From Ptiloglossa arizonensis (lineage: Eukaryota > Arthropoda > Insecta > Hymenoptera > Colletidae): a DNA stretch of 64,000 nt. Location of the stretch: the NCBI RefSeq assembly GCF_051014685.1, contig NW_027479034.1:186001-250000 (forward strand), written 5' to 3'. Position numbers and translations under genes: made by a program. The notes beneath the pieces were generated by a model that made no database searches, was not told the DNA's origin, and was given only the letters and a program-made list of their open reading frames with translations. This document shows, in pieces, positions 10,676 to 22,048 of the stretch. Each line of letters opens with the position of its first letter. The first letter of the stretch is position 1.

Positions 10676-12425
10676 AGAACGGCCTAGGGGAAAAGTACGC
10701 ATACAGTTGTAATCGGGCGAGTTTCTACTTTCAGATGCAACAGAAATTTTGCGGATTGGTCAATCCGTTCGCGAGATATGGCAGTTTGGAGGTAAGAAAC
10801 GCTTGAGAAACTCAAAATTTGCGCAGTTCTGAAGCTCGAAACGAATAACTAGAACGGCCTAGGGGAAGAGTGCGCAAACCTTTGTAATCGGGCGAGTTTT
10901 TACTTTTAGACGCAACAGAAATTTTGCGGATTGGTCAATCCGTTCGCGAGATATGGCTGTTTGGAGATAAGAAACGCTTGAGAAACTCAAAATTTTCGCA
11001 GTTCTGATTCTCGAAACGAATAACTAGAACGGCCTAGGGGAAAAGTACGCATACCGTTGTAATCGGGCGAGTTTCTACTTTCAGGTGCAACAGAAATTTT
11101 GCGGAATGGTCAATCCGTTCGCGAGATATGGCAGTTTGGAGGTAAGAAACGCTTGAGAAACTCAAAATTTTCGCCGTTCTGATGCTCGAAACGAATAACT
11201 GGAACGGCCTAGGGGAAAACTACACATACCTTTGTAATCGGACGAGTTTCTACTTTCAGATGCAACAGAAATTTTGCGGAGTAGTCAATCCGTTCGCGAG
11301 ATATGGCAGTTTGGAGGTAAGAAACGCTTGAGAAACTCAAAATTTTCGCCGTTCTGATGCTCGAAACGAATAACTAGAACGGCCTAGGGGAAAAGTACAC
11401 ATACCGTTGTAATCGGGCGAGTTTCTACTTTCAGATGCAACAGAAATTTTGCGGATTGGTCAATCCGTTCGCGAGATATGGCAGTTTGGAGGTAAGAAAC
11501 GCTTGAGAAACTCAAAATTTTCGCAGTTCTGATGCTCGAAATGAATAACTGGAACGGCCTAGGGGAAAACTACACATACCGTTGTAATCGGGCGAGTTTC
11601 TGCTTTCAGATGCAACAGAAATTTTGCGGATTGGTCAATCCGTACGCGAGATATGGCAGTTTGGAGGTAAGAAACGCTTGAGAAACTCAAAATTTTCGCA
11701 GTTCTGATGGTCGAAACGAATAACTAGAACGGCCTAGGGGAAAAGTGCGCATACCGTTGTAATCGGGCGAGCTTCTAATTTCAGAAGCAACAGAAATTTT
11801 GCGGATTGGTCAATCCGTTCTCGAGATATGGCAGTTTGGAGGTAAGAAACGCTTGAGAAACTCAAAATTTTCGCAGTTCTGATGCTCGAAATGAATAACT
11901 GGAACGGCCTAGGGGAAAACTACACATACCGTTGTAATCGGGCGTGTTTCTGCTTTCAGATGCAACAGAAATTTTGCGGATTGGTCAATCCGTACGCGAG
12001 ATATGGCAGTTTGGAGGTAAGAAACGCTTGAGAAACTCAAAATTTTCGCAGTTCTGATGCTCGAAACGAGTAACTAGAACGGCCTAGGGGAAAAGTACGC
12101 ATACCGTTGTAATCGGGCGAGTTTCTACTTTCAGATGCAACAGAAATTTTGCGGATTAGTCAATCCGTTTCCGAGATATGGCAGTTTGGAGGTAAGAAAC
12201 GCTTGAGAAACTCAAAATTTTCGTCGTTCTGATGCTCGAAACGAATAACTAGAACGGCCTAGGGGAAAAGTACGCATACCGTTGTAATCGGGCGAGTTTC
12301 TACTTTCAGATGCAACAGAAATTTTGCGGATTGGTCAATCCGTTCGCGAGATATGGCAGTTTGGATGTAAGAAACGCTTGAGAAACTCAAAATTTTCGCA
12401 GTTCTGATCCTCGAAACGAATAACT
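10676..12425. repeat. Marker-rich segment duplicated at 59315-61064
   Basis: Several private variants here recur at one constant offset of 48639 bp: 'gagttttt' with 'cttttagacg' (10896 and 59535), 'gcggagtag' (11276 and 59915), 'cgtacgcg' (11641 and 60280), 'cttctaattt' (11772 and 60411) and 'tcgtcg' (12221 and 60860). A constant offset over 1.7 kb shows a colinear copy of the same orientation; 48639 is 278 monomers less the 11 net deleted bases in between. Confidence 0.9.
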
Positions 12426-12950
12426 AGAACGGCCTAGGGGAAAGCTACACATACCGTTGTAATCGGGCGAGTTTCTACTTTCAGATGCAATAGAAATTTT
12501 GCGGATTGGTCAATCCGTTCGCGAGATATGGCAGTTTGGAGGTAAGAAACGCTTGAGAAACTCAAAATTTTCGCAGTTCTGATGCTCGAAACGAATAACT
12601 AGAACGGCCTAGGGGAAAACCACACCTACCGTTGTAATCGGGCGAGTTTCTACTTTCAGATGCAACAGAAATTTTGCGGATTGATCGATCCATTCGCGAG
12701 ATATGGCAGTTTGGAGGTAAGAAACGCTTGAGAAACTCAAAATTTTCGCAGTTCTGATGCTCGAAACGAGTAACAAGAACGGCCTAGGGTAATAGTACGC
12801 ATACCGTTGTAATCGGGCGAGTTTCTACTTTCAGATGCAACAGAAATTTTGCGGATTTGTCAATCCGTTCGCGAGATATGGCAGTTTGGAGGTAAGAAAC
12901 GCTTGAGAAACTCAAAATTTTCACCGTTCTGATGCTCGAAACGAATAACT

Positions 12951-15050
12951 GGAACGGCCTAGGGGAAAACTACACAAACCTTTGTAATCGGACGAGTTTC
13001 TACTTTCAGATGCAACAGAAATTTTGCGGATTAGTCAATCCGTTCGCGAGATATGGCAGTTTGGAGGTAAGAAACGCATGAGAAACTCAAAATTTGCGCA
13101 GTTCTGATCCTCGAAACGAAAAACTAGAACGGCCTAGGGGAAAAGTGCGCATACCGTTGTAATCGGGCGAGTTTCTACTTTCAGATGCAACAGAAATTTT
13201 GCGGATCGGTCAATCCGTTCGCTAGATATGGCAGTTTGGAGGTAAGAAACGCTTGAGAAACTCAAAATTTTCGCAGTTCTGATGCTCGAAACGAGTAACT
13301 AGAACGGCCTAGGGGAAAAGTACGCATACCGTTGTAATCGGGCGAGTTTCTACTTTCAGATGCAACAGAAATTTTGAGGATTGGTCAATCCGTTCGCGAG
13401 ATATGGCAGTTTGGAAGTAAGAAACGCATGAGAAACTCAAAATTTGCGCAGTTCTGATCCTCGAAACGAAAAACTAGAACGGCCTAGGGGAAAAGTGCGC
13501 ATACCGTTGTAATCGGGCGAGTTCCTACTTTCAGATGCAACAGAAACTTTGCGGATCGGTCAATCCGTTCGCGAGATATGGCAGTTTGGAAGTAAGAAAC
13601 GCTTGAGAAACTCAAAATTTTCGCAGTTCTGATGCTCGAAAAGAATAACTGGAACGGCCTAGGGGAAAGCTACACATACCGTTGTAATCGGGCGAGTTTC
13701 TACTTTCAGATGCAACAGAAATTTTGCGGATTGGTCATTCCGTTCGCGAGATATGGCAGTTTGGAGGTAAGTAACGCTTGAGAAACTCAAAATTTTCGCA
13801 GTTCTGATGCTCGAAACGAATAACTAGAACGGCCTAGGGGAAAACTACACCTACCGTTGTCATCGGGCGAGTTTCTACTTTCAGATGCAACAGAAATTTT
13901 GCGGATCGATCAATCCGTTCGCGAGATATGGCAGTTTGGAGGTAAGAAACGCTTGAGAATCTCAAAATTTGCGCAGTTCTGATGCTCGAAACGAATAACT
14001 GGAACGGCCTAGGGGAAAACTACACATACCTTTGTAATCGGACGAGTTTCTACTTTCAGATGCAACAGAAATTTTGCGGATTAGTCAATCCGTTCGCGAG
14101 ATATGGCAGTTTGGAGGTAAGAAACGCATGAGAAACTCAAAATTTGCGCAGTTCTGATCCTCGAAACGAAAAACTAGAACGGCCTAGGGGAAAAGTGCGC
14201 ATACCGTTGTAATCGGGCGAGTTTCTACTTTCAGATGCAACAGAAATTTTGCGGATCGGTCAATCCGTTCGCTAGATATGGCAGTTTGGAGGTAAGAAAC
14301 GCTTGAGAAACTCAAAATTTTCGCAGTTCTGATGCTCGAAACGAGTAACTAGAACGGCCTAGGGGAAAAGTACGCATACCGTTGTAATCGGGCGAGTTTC
14401 TACTTTCAGATGCAACAGAAATTTTGAGGATTGGTCAATCCGTTCGCGAGATATGGCAGTTTGGAGGTAAGAAACGCATGAGAAACTCAAAATTTGCGCA
14501 GTTCTGATCCTCGAAACGAAAAACTAGAACGGCCTAGGGGAAAAGTGCGCATACCGTTGTAATCGGGCGAGTTTCTACTTTCAGATGCAACAGAAACTTT
14601 GCGGATCGGTCAATCCGTTCGCGAGATATGGCAGTTTGGATGTAAGAAACGCTTGAGAAACTCAAAATTTTCGCAGTTCTGATGCTCGAAAAGAATAACT
14701 GGAACGGCCTAGGGGAAAGCTACACATACCGTTGTAATCGGGCGAGTTTCTACTTTCAGATGCAACAGAAATTTTGCGGATTGGTCATTCCGTTCGCGAG
14801 ATATGGCAGTTTGGAGGTAAGAAACGCTTGAGAAACTCAAAATTTTCGCAGTTCTGATGGTCGAAACGAATAACTAGAACGGCCTAGGGGAAAAGTGCGC
14901 TTACCGTTGTAATCGGGCGAGTTTCTACTTTCAGATGCAACAGAAATTTTGCGGATTGGTCAATCCGTTCGCGAGATATGGCAGTTTGGAGATAAGAAAC
15001 GCTTGAGAAACTCAAAATTTTCGCAGTTCTGATGCTCGAAACGAGTAACT
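12951..15050. repeat. Six-monomer (1050 bp) tandem duplication
   Basis: Variants in the first unit recur 1050 bp later: 'gacgagtttc' at 12991 and 14041, 'ttcgctag' with 'gatcggtc' near 13205 and 14255, 'cagaaacttt' at 13541 and 14591, and 'ggtcattcc' at 13732 and 14782. The similarity weakens near 13.8 and 14.9 kb, so the two copies are not complete to their ends. Confidence 0.82.
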
Positions 15051-15480
15051 AGAACGGCCTAGGGGAAAAGTGCTCATACCGTTGTAATCGGGCGAGTTTC
15101 TACTTTCAGATGCAACAGAAATTTTGCGGATCGGTCAATCCGTTCGCGAGATATGGCAGTTTGGATGTAAGAAACGCTTGAGAAACTCAAAATTTTCGCA
15201 GTTCTGATGCTCGAAACGAATAACTGGAACGGCCTAGGGGAAAACTACACATACCGTTGTAATCGGGCGAGTTTCTACTTTCAGATGCAACAGAAATTTT
15301 GCGGATTGGTCAATCCGTTCGCGAGATATGGCAGTTTGGAGGTAAGAAACGCTTGAGAAACTCAAAATTTTCGCAGTTCTGATGCTCGAAACGAATAACT
15401 AGAACGGCCTAGGGGAAAACCACACCTACCGTTGTAATCGGGCGAGTTTCTGCTTTCAGATGCAACAGAAATTTTGCGGA

Positions 15481-18000
15481 TTGATCGATCCATTCGCGAG
15501 ATATGGCAGTTTGGAGGTAAGAAACGCTTGAGAAACTCAAAATTTTCGCAGTTCTGATGCTCGAAACGAGTAACAAGAACGGCCTAGGGTAAAAGTACGC
15601 ATACCGTTGTAATCGGGCGAGTTTCTACTTTCAGATGCAACAGAAATTTTGCGGATTTGTCAATCCGTTCGCGAGATATGGCAGTTTGGAGGTAAGAAAC
15701 GCTTGAGAAACTCAAAATTTTCGCCGTTCTGATGCTCGAAACGAATAACTGGAACGGCCTAGGGGAAAACTACACATACCTTTGTAATCGGACGAGTTTC
15801 TACTTTCAGATGCAACAGAAATTTTGCGGATTAGTCAATCCGTTCGCGAGATATGGCAGTTTGGAGGTAAGAAACGCATGAGAAACTCAAAATTTGCGCA
15901 GTTCTGATCCTCGAAACGAAAAACTAGAACGGCCTAGGGGAAAAGTGCGCATACCGTTGTAATCGGGCGAGTTTCTACTTTCAGATGCAACAGAAATTTT
16001 GCGGATCGGTCAATCCGTTCGCGAGATATGGCAGTTTGGAGGTAAGAAACGCTTGAGAAACTCAAAATTTTCGCAGTTCTGATGCTCGAAACGAATAACT
16101 AGAACGGCCTAGGGGAAAACTACACCTACCGTTGTAATCGGGCGAGTTTCTACTATCAGATGCAACAGAAATTTTGCGGATTGATCAATCCGTTCGCGAG
16201 ATATGGCAGTTTGGAGATAAGAAACGCTTGAGAAACTCAAAATTTTCGCAGTTCTGATGCTCGAAACGAGTAACTAGAACGGCCTAGGGGAAAAGTGCGC
16301 ATACCGTTGTAATCGGGCGAGTTTCTACTTTCAGATGCAACAGAAATTTTGCGGATCGGTCAATCCGTTCGCGAGATATGGCAGTTTGGATGTAAGAAAC
16401 GCTTGAGAAACTCAAAATTTTCGCAGTTCTGATGCTCGAAACGAATAACTGGAACGGCCTAGGGGAAAACTACACATACCGTTGTAATCGGGCGAGTTTC
16501 TACTTTCAGATGCAACAGAAATTTTGCGGATTGGTCAATCCGTTCGCGAGATATGGCAGTTTGGAGGTAAGAAACGCTTGAGAAACTCAAAATTTTCGCA
16601 GTTCTGATGCTCGAAACGAATAACTAGAACGGCCTAGGGGAAAACCACACCTACCGTTGTAATCGGGCGAGTTTCTACTTTCAGATGCAACAGAAATTTT
16701 GCGGATTGATCGATCCATTCGCGAGATATGGCAGTTTGGAGGTAAGAAACGCTTGAGAAACTCAAAATTTTCGCAGTTCTGATGCTCGAAACGAGTAACA
16801 AGAACGGCCTAGGGTAAAAGTACGCATACCTTTGTAATCGGGCGAGTTTCTACTTTCAGATGCAACAGAAATTTTGCGGATTTGTCAATCCGTTCGCGAG
16901 ATATGGCAGTTTGGAGGTAAGAAACGCTTGAGAAACTCAAAATTTTCGCCGTTCTGATGCTCGAAACGAATAACTGGAACGGCCTAGGGGAAAACTACAC
17001 ATACCTTTGTAATCGGACGAGTTTCTACTTTCAGATGCAACAGAAATTTTGCGGATTAGTCAATCCGTTCGCGAGATATGGCAGTTTGGAGGTAAGAAAC
17101 GCATGAGAAACTCAAAATTTGCGCAGTTCTGATCCTCGAAACGAAAAACTAGAACGGCCTAGGGGAAAAGTGCGCATACCGTTGTAATCGGGCGAGTTTC
17201 TACTTTCAGATGCAACAGAAATTTTGCGGATCGGTCAATCCGTTCGCTAGATATGGCAGTTTGGAGGTAAGAAACGCTTGAGAAACTCAAAATTTTCGCA
17301 GTTCTGATGCTCGAAACGAGTAACTAGAACGGCCTAGGGGAAAAGTACGCATACCGTTGTAATCGGGCGAGTTTCTACTTTCAGATGCAACAGAAATTTT
17401 GAGGATTGGTCAATCCGTTCGCGAGATATGGCAGTTTGGAGGTAAGAAACGCATGAGAAACTCAAAATTTGCGCAGTTCTGATCCTCGAAACGAAAAACT
17501 AGAACGGCCTAGGGGAAAAGTGCGCATACCGTTGTAATCGGGCGAGTTTCTACTTTCAGATGCAACAGAAATTTTGCGGATCGGTCAATCCGTTCGCTAG
17601 ATATGGCAGTTTGGAGGTAAGAAACGCTGAGAAACTCAAAATTTTCGCCGTTCTGATGCTCGAAACGAATAACTAGAACGGCCTAAGGGAAAAGTACACA
17701 TACCGTTGTAATCGGGCGAGTTTCTACTTTCAGATGCAACAGAAATTTTGCGGATTGGTCAATCCGTTCGCGAGATATGGCAGTTTGGAGGTAAGAAACG
17801 CTTGAGAAACTCAAAATTTTCGCAGTTCTGATGCTCGAAACGAATAACTAGAACGGCCTAGGGGAAAACCACACCTACCGTTGTAATCGGGCGAGTTTCT
17901 ACTTTCAGATGAAACAGAAATTTTGCGGATTGATCAATCCATTCGCGAGATATGGCAGTTTGGAGGTAAGAAACGCTTGAGAAACTCAAAATTTTCGCAG
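15481..18000. repeat. Seven-monomer (1225 bp) HOR, about two copies
   Basis: The D-like unit with 'ttgatc' and 'aatccattc' or 'gatccattc' sits at 15481, 16706 and 17930; the spacings are 1225 and 1224, the latter including the one-base deletion near 17628. 'aacaagaac' with 'gggtaaaag' follows each time, as does U. 'cctcgaaacgaaaaact' occurs at about 15909 and 17134, again 1225 apart. Confidence 0.82.
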
Positions 18001-19248
18001 TTCTGATGCTCGAAACGAGTAACAAGAACGGCCTAGGGTAAAAGTACGCATACCGTTGTAATCGGGCGAGTTTCTACTTTCAGATGCAACAGAAATTTTG
18101 CGGATTGGTCAATCCGTTCGCGAGATATGGCAGTTTGGAGGTAAGAAACGCTTGAGAAACTCAAAATTTTCGCCGTTCTGATGCTCGAAACGAATAACTG
18201 GAACGGCCTAGGGGAAAACTACACATGCCTTTGTAATCGGACGAGTTTCTACTTTCAGATGCAACAGAAATTTTGCGGATTAGTCAATCCGTTCGCGAGA
18301 TATGGCAGTTTGGATGTAAGAAACGCTTGAGAAACTCAAAATTTTCGCAGTTCTGATGCTCGAAACGAGTAACTAGAACGGCCTAGGAGAAAAGTACGCA
18401 TACCGTTGTAATCGGCGAGTTTCTACTTTCAGATGCAACAGAAATTTTGCGGATTGGTCAATCCGTTCGCGAGATATGGCAGTTTGGAGGTAAGAAACGC
18501 TTGAGAAACTCAAAATTTGCGCAGTTCTGATGCTCGAAATGAATAACTGGAACGGCCTAGGGGAAAACTACACATACCGTTGTAATCGGGCGAGTTTCTA
18601 CTTTCAGATGCAACAGAAATTTTGCGGATTGGTCAATCCGTTCGCGAGATATGGCAGTTTGGATGTAAGAAACGCTTGAGAAACTCAAAATTTTCGCAGT
18701 TCTGATGCTCGAAACGAATAACTAGAACGGCCTAGGGGAAAACTACACTTACCGTTGTAATCGGGCGAGTTTCTACTATCAGATGCAACAGAAATTTTGC
18801 GGATTGATCAATCCGTTCGCGAGATATGGCAGCTTGGAGATAAGAAACGCTTGAGAAACTGTAAATTTTCGCAGTTCTGATGCTCGAAACGAGTAACTAG
18901 AACGGCCTAGGGGAAAAGTGCGCATACCGTTGTAATCGGGCGAGTTTCTACTTTCAGATGCAACAGAAATTTTGCGGATTGGTCAATCCGTTCGCGAGAT
19001 ATGGCAGTTTGGAGGTAAGAAACGCTTGAGAAACTCAAAATTTTCGCCGTTCTGATGCTCGAAACGAATAACTGGAACGGCCTAGGGGAAAACTACACAT
19101 GCCTTTGTAATCGGACGAGTTTCTACTTTCAGATGCAACAGAAATTTTGCGGATTAGTCAATCCGTTCGCGAGATATGGCAGTTTGGAGGTAAGAAACGC
19201 TTGAGAAACTCAAAATTTTCGCCGTTCTGATGCTCGAAACGAATAACT

Positions 19249-19598
19249 CGAACGGCCTAGGGGAAAAGTGCGCATACCGTTGTAATCGGGCGAGTTTCTA
19301 CTTTCAGATGCAACAGAAATTTTGCGGATCGGTCAATCCGTTCGCGAGATATGGCAGTTTGGAGGTAAGAAACGCTTGAGAAACTCAAAATTTTCGCAGT
19401 TCTGATGCTCGAAATGAATAACTGGAACGGCGTAGTGAAATACTACACATACCGTTGTAATCGGGCGAGTTTCTACTTTCAGATGCAAGAGAAATTTTGT
19501 GGATTGGTCAATCCGTTCGCGAGATATGGCAGTTTGGAGGTAAGAAACGCTTGAGAAACTCAAAATTTTCGCCGTTCTGATGCTCGAAACGAGTAACT
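19249..19598. repeat. Marker monomer pair with 'ggcgtagtgaaatactac'
   Basis: The monomer at 19424 has an unusual head in which 'ggcctagggg' reads 'ggcgtagtga', and 'gcaagag' replaces 'gcaacag'. The same monomer, with the same 'cgaacgg' predecessor, is at 62290; the two copies are 42866 bp apart (245 monomers less 9 bases). I saw this head nowhere else in the window, so it is a strong long-range marker. Confidence 0.9.
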
Positions 19599-19948
19599 AG
19601 AACGGCCTAGGGGAAAAGTACGGATACCGTTGTAATCGGGCGAGTTTCTACTTTCAGATGCAACAGAAATTTTGCGGATTGGTCAATCCGTTCGCGAGAT
19701 ATGGCAGTTTGGAGGTAAGAAACGCTTGAGAAACTCAAAATTTGCGCAGTTCTGATGATCGAAATGAATAACTGGAACGGCCTAGGGGAAAACTACACAT
19801 ACCGTTGTAATCGGGCGAGTTTCTACTTTCAGATGCAACAGAAATTTTGCGGATTGGTCAATCCGTTCGCGAGATATGGCAGTTTGGATGTAAGAAACGC
19901 TTGAGAAACTCAAAATTTTCGCAGTTCTGATGCTCGAAACGAATAACT

Positions 19949-21523
19949 AGAACGGCCTAGGGGAAAACTACACCTACCGTTGTAATCGGGCGAGTTTCTA
20001 CTATCACATGCAACAGAAATTTTGCGGATTGATCAATCCGTTCGCGAGATATGGCAGTTTGGAGATAAGAAACGCTTGAGAAACTCAAAATTTTCGCAGT
20101 TCTGATGCTCGAAACGAGTAACTAGAACGGCCTAGGGGAAAAGTGCGCATACCGTTGTAATCGGGCGAGTTTCTACTTTCAGATGCAACAGAAATTTTGC
20201 GGATCGGTCAATCCGTTCGCGAGATATGGCAGTTTGGATGTAAGAAACGCTTGAGATACTCAAAATTTTCGCAGTTCTGATGCTCGAAACGAATAACTGG
20301 AACGGCCTAGGGGAAAACTACACATACCGTTGTAATCGGGCGAGTTTCTACTTTCAGATGCAACAGAAATTTTGCGGATTGGTCAATCCGTTCGCGAGAT
20401 ATGGCAGTTTGGAGGTAAGAAACGCTTGAGAAACTCAAAATTTTCGCAGTTCTGATGCTCGAAACGAATAACTAGAACAGCCTAGGGGAAAACCACACCT
20501 ACCGTTGTAATCGGGCGAGTTTCTACTTTCAGATGCAACAGAAATTTTGCGGATTGATCAATCCATTCGCGAGATATGGCAGTTTGGAGATAAGAAACGC
20601 TTGAGAAACTCAAAATTTTCGCAGTTCTGATGCTCGAAACGAGTAACTAGAACGGCCTAGGGGAAAAGTGCGCATACCGTTGTAATCGGGCGAGTTTCTA
20701 CTTTCAGATGCAACAGATATTTTGCGGATCGGTCAATCCGTTCGCGAGATATGGCAGTTTGGATGTAAGAAACGCTTGAGAAACTCAAAATTTTCGCTGT
20801 TCTGATGCTCGAAACGAATAACTGGAACGGCCTAGGGGAAAACTACACATACCGTTGTAATCGGGCGAGTTTCTACTTTCAGATGCAACAGAAATTTTGC
20901 GTATTGGTCAATCCGTTCGCGCGATATGGCAGTTTGGAGGTAAGAAACGCTTGAGAAACTCAAAATTTTCGCAGTTCTGATGCTCGAAACGAATAACTAG
21001 AACGGCCTAGGGCAAAACCACACCTACCGTTGTAATCGGGCGAGTTTCTACTTTCAGATGCAACAGAAATTTTGCGGATTGATCAATCCATTCGCGAGAT
21101 ATGGCAGTTTGGAGATAAGAAACGCTTGAGAAACTCAAAATTTTCGCAGTTCTGATGCTCGAAACAAGTAACTAGAACGGCCTAGGGGAAAAGTGCGCAT
21201 ACCGTTGTAATCGGGCGAGTTTCTACTTTCAGATGCAACAGAAATTTTGCGGATCGGTCAATCCGTTCGCGAGATATGGCAGTTTGGAGGTAAGAAACGC
21301 TTGAGAAACTCAAAATTTTCGCAGTTCTGATGCTCGAAACGAATAACTAGAACGGCCTAGGGGAAAACCACACCTACCGTTGTAATCGGGCGAGTTTCTA
21401 CTTTCAGATGCAACAGAAATTTTGCGGATTGATCAATCCATTCGCGAGATATGGCAGTTTGGAGGTAAGAAACGCGTGAGAAACTCAAAATTTTCGCAGT
21501 TCTGATGCTCGAAACGAATAACT
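19949..21523. repeat. Three-monomer (525 bp) HOR, three copies
   Basis: The order is a D-like unit, a V unit ('gtgcgc' with 'gatcggtc'), then 'ggaacgg' with 'actacacatacc'. V units start at 20124, 20649 and 21174, exactly 525 apart. The third round ends differently: instead of the third member, a further D-like monomer follows at 21349. Confidence 0.85.
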
Positions 21524-21698
21524 AGAACGGCCTAGGGGAAAACCACACCTACCGTTGTAATCGGGCGAGTTTCTACTTTCAGATGCAACAGAAATTTTGC
21601 GGATTGATCAATCCATTCGCGAGATATGGCAGTTTGGAGGTAAGAAACGCGTGAGAAACTCAAAATTTTCGCAGTTCTGATGCTCGAAACGAGTAACA
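21349..21698. repeat. Near-perfect duplication of a single monomer
   Basis: Monomers 21349-21523 and 21524-21698 both read 'aaaaccacacc', 'gatcaatccattc' and the rare 'aacgcgtgag'. They are identical to about position 167, then diverge ('cgaataact' against 'cgagtaaca'). This is a duplication of a single repeat unit and is probably recent. Confidence 0.88.
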
Positions 21699-22048
21699 AG
21701 AACGGCCTAGGGTAAAAGTACGCATACCGTTGTAATCGGGCGAGTTTCTACTTTCAGATGCAACAGAAATTTTGCGGATTGGTCAATCCGTTCGCGAGAT
21801 ATGGCAGTTTGGAGGTAAGAAACGCTTGAGAAACTCAAAATTTTCGCCGTTCTGATGCTCGAAACGAATAACTGGAACGGCCTAGGGGAAAACTACACAT
21901 ACCTTTGTAATCGGACGAGTTTCTACTTTCAGATGCAACAGAAATTTTGCGGATTAGTCAATCCGTTCGCGAGATATGGCAGTTTGGAGGTAAGAAACGC
22001 TTGAGAAACTCAAAATTTTCGCCGTTCTGATGCTCGAAACGAATAACT

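Larger units (their letters stand above)
1..12400. repeat. Array domain 1: long HOR of A-B-C / D-E-F-G-H / J-F-M-N-O-K / P-Q-R-S-T types
   Basis: The class order by start is A 1, B 176, C 351, A 526, D 701, E 876, F 1051, G 1226, H 1401, then a second pass from C 2276 and A 2451, the J-F-M-N-O-K run at 4026-5075, P/Q/K/R types to about 6650, S 6651 and T 6826. A third pass starts with A at 7001. The J-F-M-N-O-K run returns at 9451, exactly 5425 bp (31 monomers) after 4026. From about 11.0 kb U-type monomers appear and the order grades into domain 2. The boundaries are judged by eye. Confidence 0.8.
1..17628. repeat. Indel-free tract of 100 consecutive monomers
   Basis: From base 1 to about 17628 the monomer starts stay exactly on 175k+1; for example 'agaac' begins at 351, 4551, 9276 (agagc variant) and 17501. 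All differences between these 100 monomers are substitutions. The phase first slips at about 17628, where the usual 'cgcttga' reads 'cgctga'. Strict length conservation together with many substitutions suggests either selection on the repeat length or homogenisation by in-register exchange. Confidence 0.9.
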
